Source: Escarpia spicata (lineage: Eukaryota > Annelida > Polychaeta > Sabellida > Siboglinidae). Taken from it: 64,000 bases of DNA. Positions 9,310 through 22,280 of the stretch are shown piece by piece. Position 1 is the stretch's first letter. Every line of letters begins with the position of its first letter. Position numbers and translations under genes: made by a program. The stretch is taken from the NCBI GenBank assembly GCA_963995525.1, contig OZ023217.1, positions 27,207,587 through 27,271,586 of the forward strand, read 5' to 3'. The notes beneath the pieces were generated by a model. It saw nothing but the letters and a program-made list of their open reading frames with translations. It was not told where the DNA came from and made no database searches.

Positions 9310-9521
9310 TTTGAATCAATTCTACATCTTGAAATTATCTGAATAAACATTGACTAAGTTGAGAACTTGTACTGGGACATAGTAACTTTGCGTCATGGAG
9401 TGACATTTGACATTTCAGTCTACATCTGTTGGTATACCAAAAGTGATAAATATTTTAGTATATATTCATAAACTTTAAGGAGGGCTATGTCCAAAACATT
9501 ACTTGTAAATATAATTTTTCA

Positions 9522-10145
9522 ATGAACAGGACCTCTTGCAATATGTGGACACAAAAATTAACAAAAAATATGGAAACCCTAATCAATAGACGATGCGGTA
9601 GCTTTATGACTGCATCACATTCTGAAGAAAGGACAGGAACCTATGCCAGGACCCTGTTCATTGACTTCAGCTCAGCATTCAACATCATCTTCTTCAGGCT
9701 GTTGAATGTACATCCTGCCATGTGTCACTGGGTCCTTAACTTTCTACTTCACAGGCCTCAATGTACCAAAATCAATAACTCTCTCCAGACGTCTTATCCT
9801 GAATACAAGTTGTGAGCTATCCCCCTTCTTGTTTAATATCTTCACAAATGACTGTGTCTCCGTGGACCAATCGGTCCTTGTGATCAAGTTATCCGATGGC
9901 ACCACTGTGAAGGGCTGCATTGAGAAGGCGGATGAGACGGCATAAAGGGAGGAGATTCAGATAATGTTTGGCTGGTGTGCGGATAACAACCTCAAATTAA
10001 AAGTTTCAAAGACTAAAGAAATGATTGTTGATTTTCGCAAAAAGAAGTCTCCCATCCGCCCTCTTTCCATAAATGGCGTGGAGGTCGAGCAGGTTGAATA
10101 TTTTAGATTCCTTGGAACAACGATTTCAAGCGATCTCAGCCTGGG
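9522..10145 (+). mobile_element. Element A, RT part (U2)
   Basis: Same lesions as U1: frameshift, LSDG in place of the catalytic motif, and TAA at 9943-9945. It reads MNRT and NMETL where U1 has MNRS and NLETL. Confidence 0.83.
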
Positions 10146-12811
10146 CACAATACACACACTGTGCATTACACTCATGGTGGGTGGAGTTCTCATAGCCTTC
10201 CGCGATGACATTGCAGCAGAACCACTTACAAAACTAAACTCAAGCTGTGGAATAGTATGGACAAAAATCCATTTCACACGAAACAAATCCATATACTTTG
10301 CATCCTACTACCGACCCCCCAGTGACCACCTTCAATCCCTTGAAGCTCTTCACGAGTCCCTAACAAAACTGTACAGATCACAAAAGCTTCTCCTAATATA
10401 GTTATAGCAGGTGACTCCAACCAGATATTAACTGGGGCAAGCAGCAAACCACTGACAACTGAACTGCCAGCAAGTATAACAAACTGCTAGAAATAATTAG
10501 AGAATTTGGATTACAAAACTTGGTCAACGATCCCATACGAGTTGATTCCGGCAATATCCCTGACCTCATACTCACTTCTAAACCATCGATAACTGCTAAC
10601 ACTCACACCACTCCCGGCATGGGTGATCATGAAGCTGTGACCTTTAACGTAAACCTCAATCCAATCCGTAACAGTAAACCACCACACAAAGTGTTCCAAT
10701 ATAAATCTGCAAACTGGGTTAAGCTTAAAGATGACATAAAACAACTAACAACAACATACTTTGACACGAACCCAAATTCAACAGGTCAACACAAATTGGG
10801 ACTTTTTCCGGAACGATCTTACTTCACTAGTCAACAATAATATCCCCAGCCGCAACACCAAAGCAAAAACCCTCTTCCCCTGGATAACACGTGAAATAAT
10901 AAGAATGCAAAGAATACGCAACAAAAGCCATTAAAAAGCAAAACAAACTGGACGTAATGGTGACTGGGAAAGGGTTAGGCAACTCCGAAAACAAGCCACA
11001 AAAGCTGCAACCAAATCGTACTCAGACTATCTAAACAATCACATTGGAGACAGCCTAAAAACAAACCCAAAACAATTCTGGTCATTCATTAAAGCAAACA
11101 AACGAGAATACATTGGCAACCCTACACTGCAAGCAAACGACCAACCAATCACAAATGATCACGATAAAGCTAATACACTTAACAACCAATTTAGTTCCGT
11201 GTTTACTCAAGAAATCTACCCCATCCCCCAACTAGCTCCATCCATCTATCCCGACATGCCCTCCCTCGAAATCAGGATAGACGGAGTAATTAAGCAACTG
11301 AAAAACCTAAACCAAAATAAAGCTACAGGCCCCGACGAATACCCAGCCAGAGTCCTTAAAGAGACTGCAGTGGAAACTGTCCCCATCATCACACCCATTT
11401 TCCAGCAGTCATACAACACTTGCAAACTCCCAGATGACTGGCTCCAAGCACTAGTAACACCAATACACCAAAAAGCCACAAATCAGACCCTGCTAATGAT
11501 AGACCAATTTCGTTAACATGCATCCTCTGCAAAGTTATGGAGCACATCATTTTAAGCAACATGTGGAAACACACAAACACATCATCATCCACTTCCAACA
11601 TGGATTCCAACCAGGTCTGTCTTTTGAATCCCAACTTATCGAGACAGTCCACGACTGGTTGACTGCTATGGACAATAAGACACAAATAGATGCCATCCTA
11701 CTCGATTTCGCCAAAGCCTTCAACAAAGTCCCACATAAACGCCTCCTATCCAAATTAGCTTTCTATGGAATAACTGGAAACACAAAACTGGATCAAATCG
11801 TTTCTATCCAATCGCAAACAGAGAGTCTCAGTCAATGGAGCCCTGTCGGACATCACAAATGTTACATCTGGTGTACCACAGGGCTCAGTCCCTAGGACCT
11901 GTCCTATTTTTACTCTACATAAACGACATAACCGAAAATGTCCAATCTTCCGTACGTCTCTTTGCAGACGACAGCATTATATATCGCAAAATTACATCCG
12001 AAACCGACCACGAAACTCTCCAATCTGACCTGATCAAACTCCAAACATGGTCTAATAAATGGCAGATGGAATTTAACATATCTAAATGTGTGCATCTCCT
12101 AATAACAAACAAAACCAAACCCAGACTACATTCATATTCACTATTTGGCATACAACTCTCTAACGCCTCTAGCCACACATATCTTGAAATAAAATTAGAT
12201 TCTAAACTAACCTGGGCTAACCATATTACTGACATAGCTTCAAAATCTTCAAAAGTCCTAGGCATGGTCAAACGAACCCTCGGACCATGCAAACCTGAAC
12301 TAAAAGAAACAGCCTATAACATGCTAATCCGACCAAAACTCGAGTATGCCTCTCCCATATGGAACCCACACACTGCCACCCATATTGAACACCTTGAAAG
12401 AGTACAACACTGTGCTGCCAGATTTGTCAGAAATGACCACAGACGCCAAACAAACGCAGCAGACCTAATAGCCATCCTTGGATGGTCAACTCTTGAACGA
12501 CGACGCATTATCAAACAAGCCATGACATTTACAAAATATTAAATAACAATCAACATCACACCCTCACCAGGTCTACTAACACAGTAAAAAAAACGTGCAT
12601 CAATGCAGCAGTGTTCTCTTTCTACCCCCGAGCAGTTCGAATCTGGAATATGATTCCACCACCGATTACTGAACTAGAAAGCCCCATAGCGTTTCAAACA
12701 GCGATCATGAACCTCCCTTTCACCACACCCAATCATCTAAAGTGCCTATAAAATAAACAAACTACCCATAACGCATGCGCACAAACAAGCACAACACAAC
12801 TCCTGCGTTAG
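10146..12811 (+). mobile_element. Element B (U2)
   Basis: RT palm/thumb ORF at 11835-12542 with FADD intact and the Glu (TYLEIKL) and His (TATHIE) variants. It has CGIVW in the endonuclease and TTGGTC instead of ATGGTC near 10519; both are shared with U4 only. The tail run is A8C, in frame. Confidence 0.84.
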
Positions 12812-13166
12812 CTCAAGTTTGGGCTGTTTTGGAGTAAATCACCTGACCTAAGACAAAAAGGCACAACAAAGCCTGTTCTTCCTGAGGCAGCTCAGGAGAT
12901 TCGGCATTGTTCAGGAGATTATGATACGGTTCTACTGCGCAAACATTGAAAGTATCCCCACTTTCTCAATTGTAATGTGGTTTGGCTGCGCCAGTCAGGA
13001 GGAGAAACAACGGCTACAAATTATATTGAAAAGCGCATCTAGAATCACTGGGCGGGATTTCCCATCCATTGGTTCTATTTACCATGTTGGCTGTGCGCGA
13101 AAATCCAAGAGCATTGTATATGATACTTCATTACGTGTTACCCAGCAGAACTGCTTTGCAAGTTAG
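12812..13166 (+). mobile_element. Element A, C-terminal part (U2)
   Basis: Ancestral-frame form without the extra G; open through GRDFPS to the stop at 13164-13166. Confidence 0.8.
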
Positions 13167-13539
13167 TTACATTGATCGGGGTATTTAAAAATAAACTTCC
13201 GTCATGGAGGTGACATGGCGTCATGGAGGTGACATGTTGTCATGGTAAATACTGGCACACAGGCTCGTAACCAAACAAGTGTGATGGAATGATACAAACC
13301 CGTACCTACCTGGCATGCACATTTCTCATTTCGCTTTATTAAGTAGGCATACACGCTTGGCATTTGTGCTTACAAGAAACTAGTCTACATTAGTAATAGC
13401 GATCACTAGCGACACATCAAACGTGTATCATTGAATTCATTTGAAGAAGCCAGGTATTAAGGCCATCTCTTAATCAAACGTATACACAGATGTTCCTGGC
13501 CCCTGCTGCTTAATGACTAGAGACGGAACTTGGCGGACG

Positions 13540-14499
13540 ACATTGCATGAATCCAGCCAAGCGATGTCGTGCTTTTTTTGGCCATCTGTACCGTTGGTTC
13601 CCACATAACCGACAGAACATGAATAAACCTATCTTACACTTGGGAAGCTCAGCACAGTATTTTCCATGCAGCCGAATCATTGTCTCTGAGCGTATTCTTC
13701 ATGGCATTTTCACCACATTTTTTGTGATTGAGTCTCACCTAGTAATAATCCTACTGCTATCTCTGCATAGGACTGTCTTGACATTGCCTGATAGTCTCTG
13801 TCCTAGTGATTTGTGAATGTTTCTTGTGTAGTTAGTCAAGTTCTCCATTCCACGAGTCAGCTTTTTGGGGATGCCGAGAACACCATGAGCCATTGCAAGC
13901 ATCCTGTACTTCTCTATGCGGAAATACATCAATTTGGTATAATCATTTACTTTTATTTATATGACTTGGATCTTCTGTCACTTCTCCTTGATGCCTGACA
14001 CCACAGCTGTTGAAGTAAATTGCTTGCGCATCTTTAGAGTAAGTTTGCTCTTGCTGTTTCGCAGCAAACGGTTAACATGTCTTGTTTGTGTCGACTTGCC
14101 CAGTTGTGATTTAAGGCGCTGTAATCTTTTTCTGTATTTTTCTGCTCTATGGTTTGATTTATCCATTTCCTTCTCCAATTTCTTCATTCCCCTGTACAAA
14201 TTGCTACTGTCCTGCCGCACTCGTTGACGACCACGTTGCTTCTGTAGTGATTCGTTCTGACGTGTTTGTTGCATCGTGTTTGCTGCATCTGCATTAGCAC
14301 CACTGTCGTCTTGTTATGGTGATGTTGTTGGGGTGTTTTGCTGAAGTAAACATAGTTGTTGCTGGTGAGCCTTTTTCTTTGCTCGAGAATGCTCAGCTGA
14401 CTCTCGCCACCTTTGTCTCTGCTGTCTCACATCCCTGTTGCATACCTCAATTTGTTTCTGTCTCTGTTGCCAACGTTGTCTATCCTTTTTTTTTAATCT
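13540..14499 (-). pseudogene. Decayed basic protein gene (U2)
   Basis: 98-codon frame at 14274-13978 reads KQFTST where most copies read KQLTST. The second frame is at 13932-13735. Both private variants recur in U4. Confidence 0.58.
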
Positions 14500-15587
14500 T
14501 CATATATTTCAGTGTTTTGTGCATATACGGTTCCTGGTGTTGCACCTCAGATTTCTTTTACCAGTTCTTTTCCTCGTGTGTGATCCATTGTTTTATCTCT
14601 AGAATACATGCAAAACGTCAAAATCAATATATGGTCCTTGCAGATCAATATCTTTTGCTGGTGATAATGCTTTATTAATTGACATTATTTAATCTTGAGG
14701 AGATGAGAAAGCAATCCACACTCAACTGGTGTCATGGAGTGCCCCTCCAAGACATCCACTTCCAATAAAATGGCCATGAAATGAATGACATTGGATTGGG
14801 CACGCAATAGATGTTATGCTGTTCCTGCATGTAAGAACATATTTAAATGCACATATGCCCCATTCACTAACAAGAAATTAAATAATTGTACTATTCATTA
14901 ACTCCATGACACAACAGTCACTCCGTGACATGTTCATTTGTCATGGAATGATTGTCATGGAGTGATACATTCAATTCATAGTCAGTTGGTTTAATTACTA
15001 TTTTTATGATTGGTAGTGTCAGGCAGATAGGTTAACTGATAAGTGGGGAGAGGATGTCACTGAGGTGACAATGAATTAACACATGCATTGGTATACTAGC
15101 ACATTATATCGGATAGTTCAAACAGTTTTTATTGCACACAATCTTACCATGTTTCACTGCCAGCAGTATGTGTTTGAGAAAAGGGAGCACCACCAGCCTG
15201 CTTCAACAACACTTAGTAACCCGTTGCAAAGGTCAATTGTAGTACAATGTCGTGGAGTGACACAAATCAGTGGGAAAATGTTACTTATAGCTGTAACAAG
15301 TAAAATACAAATATATTTGTTACAACAGTTGTTTTATTATTAAAGTAAATACATCGATTACTGGAACAGGGCACATTTGAATCAATTCTACATCTTGAAA
15401 TTATCTGAATAAACATTGACTAAGTTGAGAACTTGTACTGGGACATAGTAACTTTGCGTCATGGAGTGACATTTGACATTTCAGTCTACATCTGTTGGTA
15501 TACCAAAAGTGATAAATATTTTAGTATATATTCATAAACTTTAAGGAGGGCTATGTCCAAAACATTACTTGTAAATATAATTTTTCA

Positions 15588-16211
15588 ATGAACAGGACCT
15601 CTTGCAATATGTGGACACAAAAATTAACAAAAAATATGGAAACCCTAATCAATAGACGATGCGGTAGCTTTATGACTGCATCACATTCTGAAGAAAGGAC
15701 AGGAACCTATGCCAGGACCCTGTTCATTGACTTCAGCTCAGCATTCAACATCATCTTCTTCAGGCTGTTGAATGTACATCCTGCCATGTATCACTGGGTC
15801 CTTAACTTTCTACTTCACAGGCCTCAATGTACCAAAATCAATAACTCTCTCCAGACGTCTTATCCTGAATACAAGTTGTGAGCTATCCCCCTTCTTGTTT
15901 AATATCTTCACAAATGACTGTGTCTCCGTGGACCAATCGGTCCTTGTGATCAAGTTATCCGATGGCACCACTGTGAAGGGCTGCATTGAGAAGGCGGATG
16001 AGACGGCATAAAGGGAGGAGATTCAGATAATGTTTGGCTGGTGTGCGGATAACAACCTCAAATTAAAAGTTTCAAAGACTAAAGAAATGATTGTTGATTT
16101 TCGCAAAAAGAAGTCTCCCATCCGCCCTCTTTCCATAAATGGCGTGGAGGTCGAGCAGGTTGAATATTTTAGATTCCTTGGAACAACGATTTCAAGCGAT
16201 CTCAGCCTGGG
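15588..16211 (+). mobile_element. Element A, RT part (U3)
   Basis: Same lesions as U1, with TAA at 16009-16011. MYHWVLNF replaces MCHWVLNF, a change shared only with U5. Confidence 0.83.
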
Positions 16212-18878
16212 CACAATACACACACTGTGCATTACACTCATGGTGGGTGGAGTTCTCATAGCCTTCCGCGATGACATTGCAGCAGAACCACTTACAAAAC
16301 TAAACTCAAGCTGTGAAATAGTATGGACAAAAATCCATTTCACACGAAACAAATCCATATACTTTGCATCCTACTACCGACCCCCCAGTGACCACCTTCA
16401 ATCCCTTGAAGCTCTTCACGAGTCCCTAACAAAACTGTACAGATCACAAAAGCTTCTCCTAATATAGTTATAGCAGGTGACTCCAACCAGATATTAACTG
16501 GGGCAAGCAGCAAACCACTGACAACTGAACTGCCAGCAAGTATAACAAACTGCTAGAAATAATTAGAGAATTTGGATTACAAAACATGGTCAACGATCCC
16601 ATACGAGTTGATTCCGGCAATATCCCTGACCTCATACTCACTTCTAAACCATCGATAACTGCTAACACTCACACCACTCCCGGCATGGGTGATCATGAAG
16701 CTGTGACCTTTAACGTAAACCTCAATCCAATCCGTAACAGTAAACCAGCACACAAAGTGTTCCAATATAAATCTGCAAACTGGGTTAAGCTTAAAGATGA
16801 CATAAAACAACTAACAACAACATACTTTGACACGAACCCAAATTCAACAGGTCAACACAAATTGGGACTTTTTCCGGAACGATCTTACTTCACTAGTCAA
16901 CAATAATATCCCCAGCCGCAACACCAAAGCAAAAACCCTCTTCCCCTGGATAACACGTGAAATAATAAGAATGCAAAGAATACGCAACAAAAGCCATTAA
17001 AAAGCAAAACAAACTGGACGTAATGGTGACTGGGAAAGGGTTAGGCAACTCCGAAAACAAGCCACAAAAGCTGCAACCAAATCGTACTCAGACTATCTAA
17101 ACAATCACATTGGAGACAGCCTAAAAACAAACCCAAAACAATTCTGGTCATTCATTAAAGCAAACAAACGAGAATACATTGACATCCCTACACTGCAAGC
17201 AAACGACCAACCAATCACAAATGATCACGATAAAGCAAATACACTTAACAACCAATTTAGTTCCGTGTTTACCCAAGAAATCTACCCCATCCCCCAACTA
17301 GCTCCATCCATCTATCCCGACATGCCCTCCCTCGAAATCAGGATAGACGGAGTAATTAAGCAACTGAAAAACCTAAACCAAAATAAAGCTACAGGCCCCG
17401 ACGAATACCCAGCCAGAGTCCTTAAAGAGACTGCAGTGGAAACTGTCCCCATCATCACACCCATTTTCCAGCAGTCATACAACACTTGCAAACTCCCAGA
17501 TGACTGGCTCCAAGCACTAGTAACACCAATACACCAAAAAGCCACAAATCAGACCCTGCTAATGATAGACCAATTTCGTTAACATGCATCCTCTGCAAAG
17601 TTATGGAGCACATCATTTTAAGCAACATGTGGAAACACACAAACACATCATCATCCACTTCCAACATGGATTCCAACCAGGTCTGTCTTTTGAATCCCAA
17701 CTTATCGAGACAGTCCACGACTGGTTGACTGCTATGGACAATAAGACACAAATAGATGCCATCCTACTCGATTTCGCCAAAGCCTTCAACAAAGTCCCAC
17801 ATAAACGCCTCCTATCCAAATTAGCTTTCTATGGAATAACTGGAAACACAAAACTGGATCAAATCGTTTCTATCCAATCGCAAACAGAGAGTCTCAGTCA
17901 ATGGAGCCCTGTCGGACATCACAAATGTTACATCTGGTGTACCACAGGGCTCAGTCCCTAGGACCTGTCCTATTTTTACTCTACATAAACGACATAACCG
18001 AAAATGTCCAATCTTCCGTACGTCTCTTTGCAGACGACAGCATTATATATCGCAAAATTACATCCGAAACCGACCACGAAACTCTCCAATCTGACCTGAT
18101 CAAACTCCAAACATGGTCTAATAAATGGCAGATGGAATTTAACATATCTAAATGTGTGCATCTCCTAATAACAAACAAAACCAAACCCAGACTACATTCA
18201 TATTCACTATTTGGCATACAACTCTCTAACGCCTCTAGCCACACATATCTTGGAATAAAATTAGATTCTAAACTAACCTGGGCTAACCATATTACTGACA
18301 TAGCTTCAAAATCTTCAAAAGTCCTAGGCATGGTCAAACGAACCCTCGGACCATGCAAACCTGAACTAAAAGAAACAGCCTATAACATGCTAATCCGACC
18401 AAAACTCGAGTATGCCTCTCCCATATGGAACCCACACACTGCCACCCAAATTGAACACCTTGAAAGAGTACAACACTGTGCTGCCAGATTTGTCAGAAAT
18501 GACCACAGACGCCAAACAAACGCAGCAGACCTAATAGCCATCCTTGGATGGTCAACTCTTGAACGACGACGCATTATCAAACAAGCCATGACATTTACAA
18601 AATATTAAATAACAATCAACATCACACCCTCACCAGGTCTACTAACACAGTAAAAAAAAACGTGCATCAATGCAGCAGTGTTCTCTTTCTACCCCCGAGC
18701 AGTTCGAATCTGGAATATGATTCCACCACCGATTACTGAACTAGAAAGCCCCATAGCGTTTCAAACAGCGATCATGAACCTCCCTTTCACCACACCCAAT
18801 CATCTAAAGTGCCTATAAAATAAACAAACTACCCATAACGCATGCGCACAAACAAGCACAACACAACTCCTGCGTTAG
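16212..18878 (+). mobile_element. Element B (U3)
   Basis: RT palm/thumb ORF at 17901-18608, Gly/Gln type. Gly is replaced by Asp near 17180. The tail run is A9C at 18652-18661, one base longer than usual, so the C-terminal block is out of frame. Confidence 0.84.
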
Positions 18879-19234
18879 CACAAGTTTGGGCTGTTTTGGA
18901 GTAAATCACCTGACCTAAGACAAAAAGGCACAACAAAGCCTGTTCTTCCTGAGGCAGCTCAGGGAGATTCGGCATTGTTCAGGAGATTACGATACGGTTC
19001 TACTGCGCAAACATTGAAAGTATCCCCACTTTCTCAATTGTAATGTGGTTTGGCTGCGCCAGTCAGGAGGAGAAACAACGGCTACAAATTATATTGAAAA
19101 GCGCATCTAGAATCACTGGGCGGGAGTTCCCATCCATTGGTTCTATTTACCATGTTGGCTGTGCGCGAAAATCCAAGAGCATTGTATATGATACTTCATT
19201 ACGTGTTACCCAGCAGAACTGCTTTGCAAGTTAG
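18879..19234 (+). mobile_element. Element A, C-terminal part (U3)
   Basis: Extra-G form (CAGGGAG near 18960) with ACG in place of ATG; the remaining open frame starts at 19043. Confidence 0.8.
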
Positions 19235-19607
19235 TTACATTGATCGGGGTATTTAAAAATAAACTTCCGTCATGGAGGTGACATGGCGTCATGGAGGTGA
19301 CATGTTGTCATGGTAAATACTGGCACACAGGCTCGTAACCAAACAAGTGTGATGGAATGATACAAACCCGTACCTACCTGGCATGCACATTTCTCATTTC
19401 GCTTTATTAAGTAGGCATACACGCTTGGCATTTGTGCTTACAAGAAACTAGTCTACATTAGTAATAGCGATCACTAGCGACACATCAAACGTGTATCATT
19501 GAATTCATTTGAAGAAGCCAGGTATTAAGGCCATCTCTTAATCAAACGTATACACAGATGTTCCTGGCCCCTGCTGCTTAATGACTAGAGACGGAACTTG
19601 GCGGACG

Positions 19608-20568
19608 ACATTGCATGAATCCAGCCAAGCGATGTCGTGTTTTTTTTGGCCATCTGTACCGTTGGTTCCCACATAACCGACAGAACATGAATAAACCTAT
19701 CTTACACTTGGGAAGCTTAGCACAGTATTTTCCATGCAGCCGAATCATTGTCTCTGAGCGTATTCTTCATGGCATTTTCACCACATTTTTTTGTGATTGA
19801 GTCTCATCTAGTAATAATCCTACTGCTATCTCTGCATAGGACTGTCTTGACATTGCCTGATAGTCTCTGTCCTAGTGATTTGTGAATGTTTCTTGTGTAG
19901 TTAGTCAAGTTCTCCATTCCACGAGTCAGCTTTTTGGGGATGCCGAGAACACCATGAGCCATTGCAAGCATCCTGTACTTCTCTATGCGGAAATACATCA
20001 ATTTGGTATAATCATTTACTTTTATTTATATGACTTGGATCTTCTGTCACTTCTCCTTGATGCCTGACACCACAGCTGTTGAAGTCAATTGCTTGCGCAT
20101 CTTTAGAGTAAGTTTGCTCTTGCTGTTTCGCAGCAAACGGTTAACATGTCTTGTTTGTGTCGACTTGCCCAGTTGTGATTTAAGGCGCTGTAATCTTTTT
20201 CTGTATTTTTCTGCTCTATGGTTTGATTTATCCATTTCCTTCTCCAATTTCTTCATTCCCCTGTACAAATTGCTACTGTCCTGCCGCACTCGTTGACGAC
20301 CACGTTGCTTCTGTAGTGATTCGTTCTGACGTGTTTGTTGCATCGTGTTTGCTGCATCTGCATTAGCACCACTGTCGTCTTGTTATGGTGATGTTGTTGG
20401 GGTGTTTTGCTGAAGTAAACATAGTTGTTGCTGGTGAGCCTTTTTCTTTGCTCGAGAATGCTCAGCTGACTCTCGCCACCTTTGTCTCTGCTGTCTCACA
20501 TCCCTGTTGCATACCTCAATTTGTTTCTGTCTCTGTTGCCAACGTTGTCTATCCTTTTTTTTTAATCT
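19608..20568 (-). pseudogene. Decayed basic protein gene (U3)
   Basis: 98-codon frame at 20343-20047 and second frame at 20001-19804. An extra T near 19790, shared with U1, adds a frameshift just before the SETMIRLHGKY block. Confidence 0.58.
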
Positions 20569-21656
20569 TCATATATTTCAGTGTTTTGTGCATATACGGT
20601 TCCTGGTGTTGCACCTCAGATTTCTTTTACCAGTTCTTTTCCTCGTGTGTGATCCATTGTTTTATCTCTAGAATACATGCAAAACCTCAAAATCAATATA
20701 TGGTCCTTGCAGATCAATATCTTTTGCTGGTGATAATGCTTTATTAATTGACATTATTTAATCTTGAGGAGATGAGAAAGCAATCCACACTCAACTGGTG
20801 TCATGGAGTGCCCCTCCAAGACATCCACTTCCAATAAAATGGCCATGAAATGAATGACATTGGATTGGGCACGCAATAGATGTTATGCTGTTCCTGCATG
20901 TAAGAACATATTTAAATGCACATATGCCCCATTCACTAACAAGAAATTAAATAATTGTACTATTCATTAACTCCATGACACAACAGTCACTCCGTGACAT
21001 GTTCATTTGTCATGGAATGATTGTCATGGAGTGATACATTCAATTCATAGTCAGTTGGTTTAATTACTATTTTTATGATTGGTAGTGTCAGGCAGATAGG
21101 TTAACTGATAAGTGGGGAGTGGATGTCACTGAGGTGACAATGAATTAACACATGCATTGGTATACTAGCACATTATATCGGATAGTTCAAACAGTTTTTA
21201 TTGCACACAATCTTACCATGTTTCACTGCCAGCAGTATGTGTTTGAGAAAAGGGAGCACCACCAGCCTGCTTCAACAACACTTAGTAACCCGTTGCAAAG
21301 GTCAATTGTAGTACAATGTCGTGGAGTGACACAAATCAGTGGGAAAATGTTACTTATAGCTGTAATAAGTAAAATACAAATATATTTGTTTCAACAGTTG
21401 TTTTATTATTAAAGTAAATACATCGATTACTGGAACAGGGCACATTTGAATCAATTCTACATCTTGAAATTATCTGAATAAACATTGACTAAGTTGAGAA
21501 CTTGTACTGGGACATAGTAACTTTGCGTCATGGAGTGACATTTGACATTTCAGTCTACATCTGTTGGTATACCAAAAGTGATAAATATTTTAGTATATAT
21601 TCATAAACTTTAAGGAGGGCTATGTCCAAAACATTACTTGTAAATAAATTTTTTCA

Positions 21657-22280
21657 ATGAACAGGACCTCTTGCAATATGTGGACACAAAAATTAACAAA
21701 AAATATGGAAACCCTAATCAATAGACGATGCGGTAGCTTTATGACGGCATCACATTCTGAAGAAAGGACAGGAACCTATGCCAGGACCCTGTTCATTGAC
21801 TTCAGCTCAGCATTCAACATCATCTTCTTCAGGCTGTTGAATGTACATCCTGCCATGTGTCACTGGGTCCTTAACTTTCTACTTCACAGGCCTCAATGTA
21901 CCAAAATCAATAACTCTCTCCAGACGTCTTATCCTGAATACAAGTTGTGAGCTATCTCCCTTGTTGTTTAATATCTTCACAAATGACTGTGTCTCCGTGG
22001 ACCAATCGGTCCTTGTGATCAAGTTATCCGATGGCACCACTGTGAAGGGCTGCATTGAGAAGGCGGATGAGACGGCATAAAGGGAGGAGATTCAGATAAT
22101 GTTTGGCTGGTGTGCGGATAACAACCTCAAATTAAAAGTTTCAAAGACTAAAGAAATGATTGTTGATTTTCGCAAAAAGAAGTCTCCCATCCGCCCTCTT
22201 TCCATAAATGGCGTGGAGGTCGAGCAGGTTGAATATTTTAGATTCCTTGGAACAACGATTTCAAGCGATCTCAGCCTGGG
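21657..22280 (+). mobile_element. Element A, RT part (U4)
   Basis: Same lesions as U1, with TAA at 22078-22080. It reads PLLFN (as U6 and U7) and has GACGG near 21744 as in U1. Confidence 0.83.

Larger units (their letters stand above)
3480..9521 (+). repeat. Unit U1 (6042 bp; reference copy)
   Basis: Used as the reference for the detailed annotation. It lacks 27 bp near 9308 that all other copies with this region have, which explains its length. Spacer 1 is 7127-7499 and spacer 2 is 8461-9521. It shares an extra T in the pseudogene T-run (7674-7684) and a Ser-to-Leu codon change near 7610 with U3 only. Confidence 0.96.
8461..9521 (+). other. Spacer 2 (U1) with dispersed GTCATGGAGTGACA motif
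   Basis: Mostly AT-rich non-coding DNA. It contains seven relatives of one short motif: 8692-8704, reverse-strand forms at 8862-8872 and 8878-8891, then 8901-8914, 8915-8930, 9210-9223 and 9392-9405. It also holds a palindrome at 9016-9031. An 86-codon frame at 9044-9304 has no recognisable domain. In U1 the 27-bp deletion falls near 9308. Confidence 0.7.
9522..15587 (+). repeat. Unit U2 (6066 bp)
   Basis: Spacers at 13167-13539 and 14500-15587. It carries private variants shared only with U4, for example the Gly codon in CGIVW near 10249, the Phe codon of KQFTST near 14016, an A in the sequence before the palindrome near 15052, and a Leu codon near 15320. Confidence 0.96.
15588..21656 (+). 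repeat. Unit U3 (6069 bp)
   Basis: Spacers at 19235-19607 and 20569-21656. Its start shares a Cys-to-Tyr codon change near 15789 with U5 only. Its middle and end carry U1-like variants (Gly/Gln in element B, Leu codon near 19718, extra T near 19790). It has a nine-A run in the B tail at 18652-18660, the longest in the window. Confidence 0.96.
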
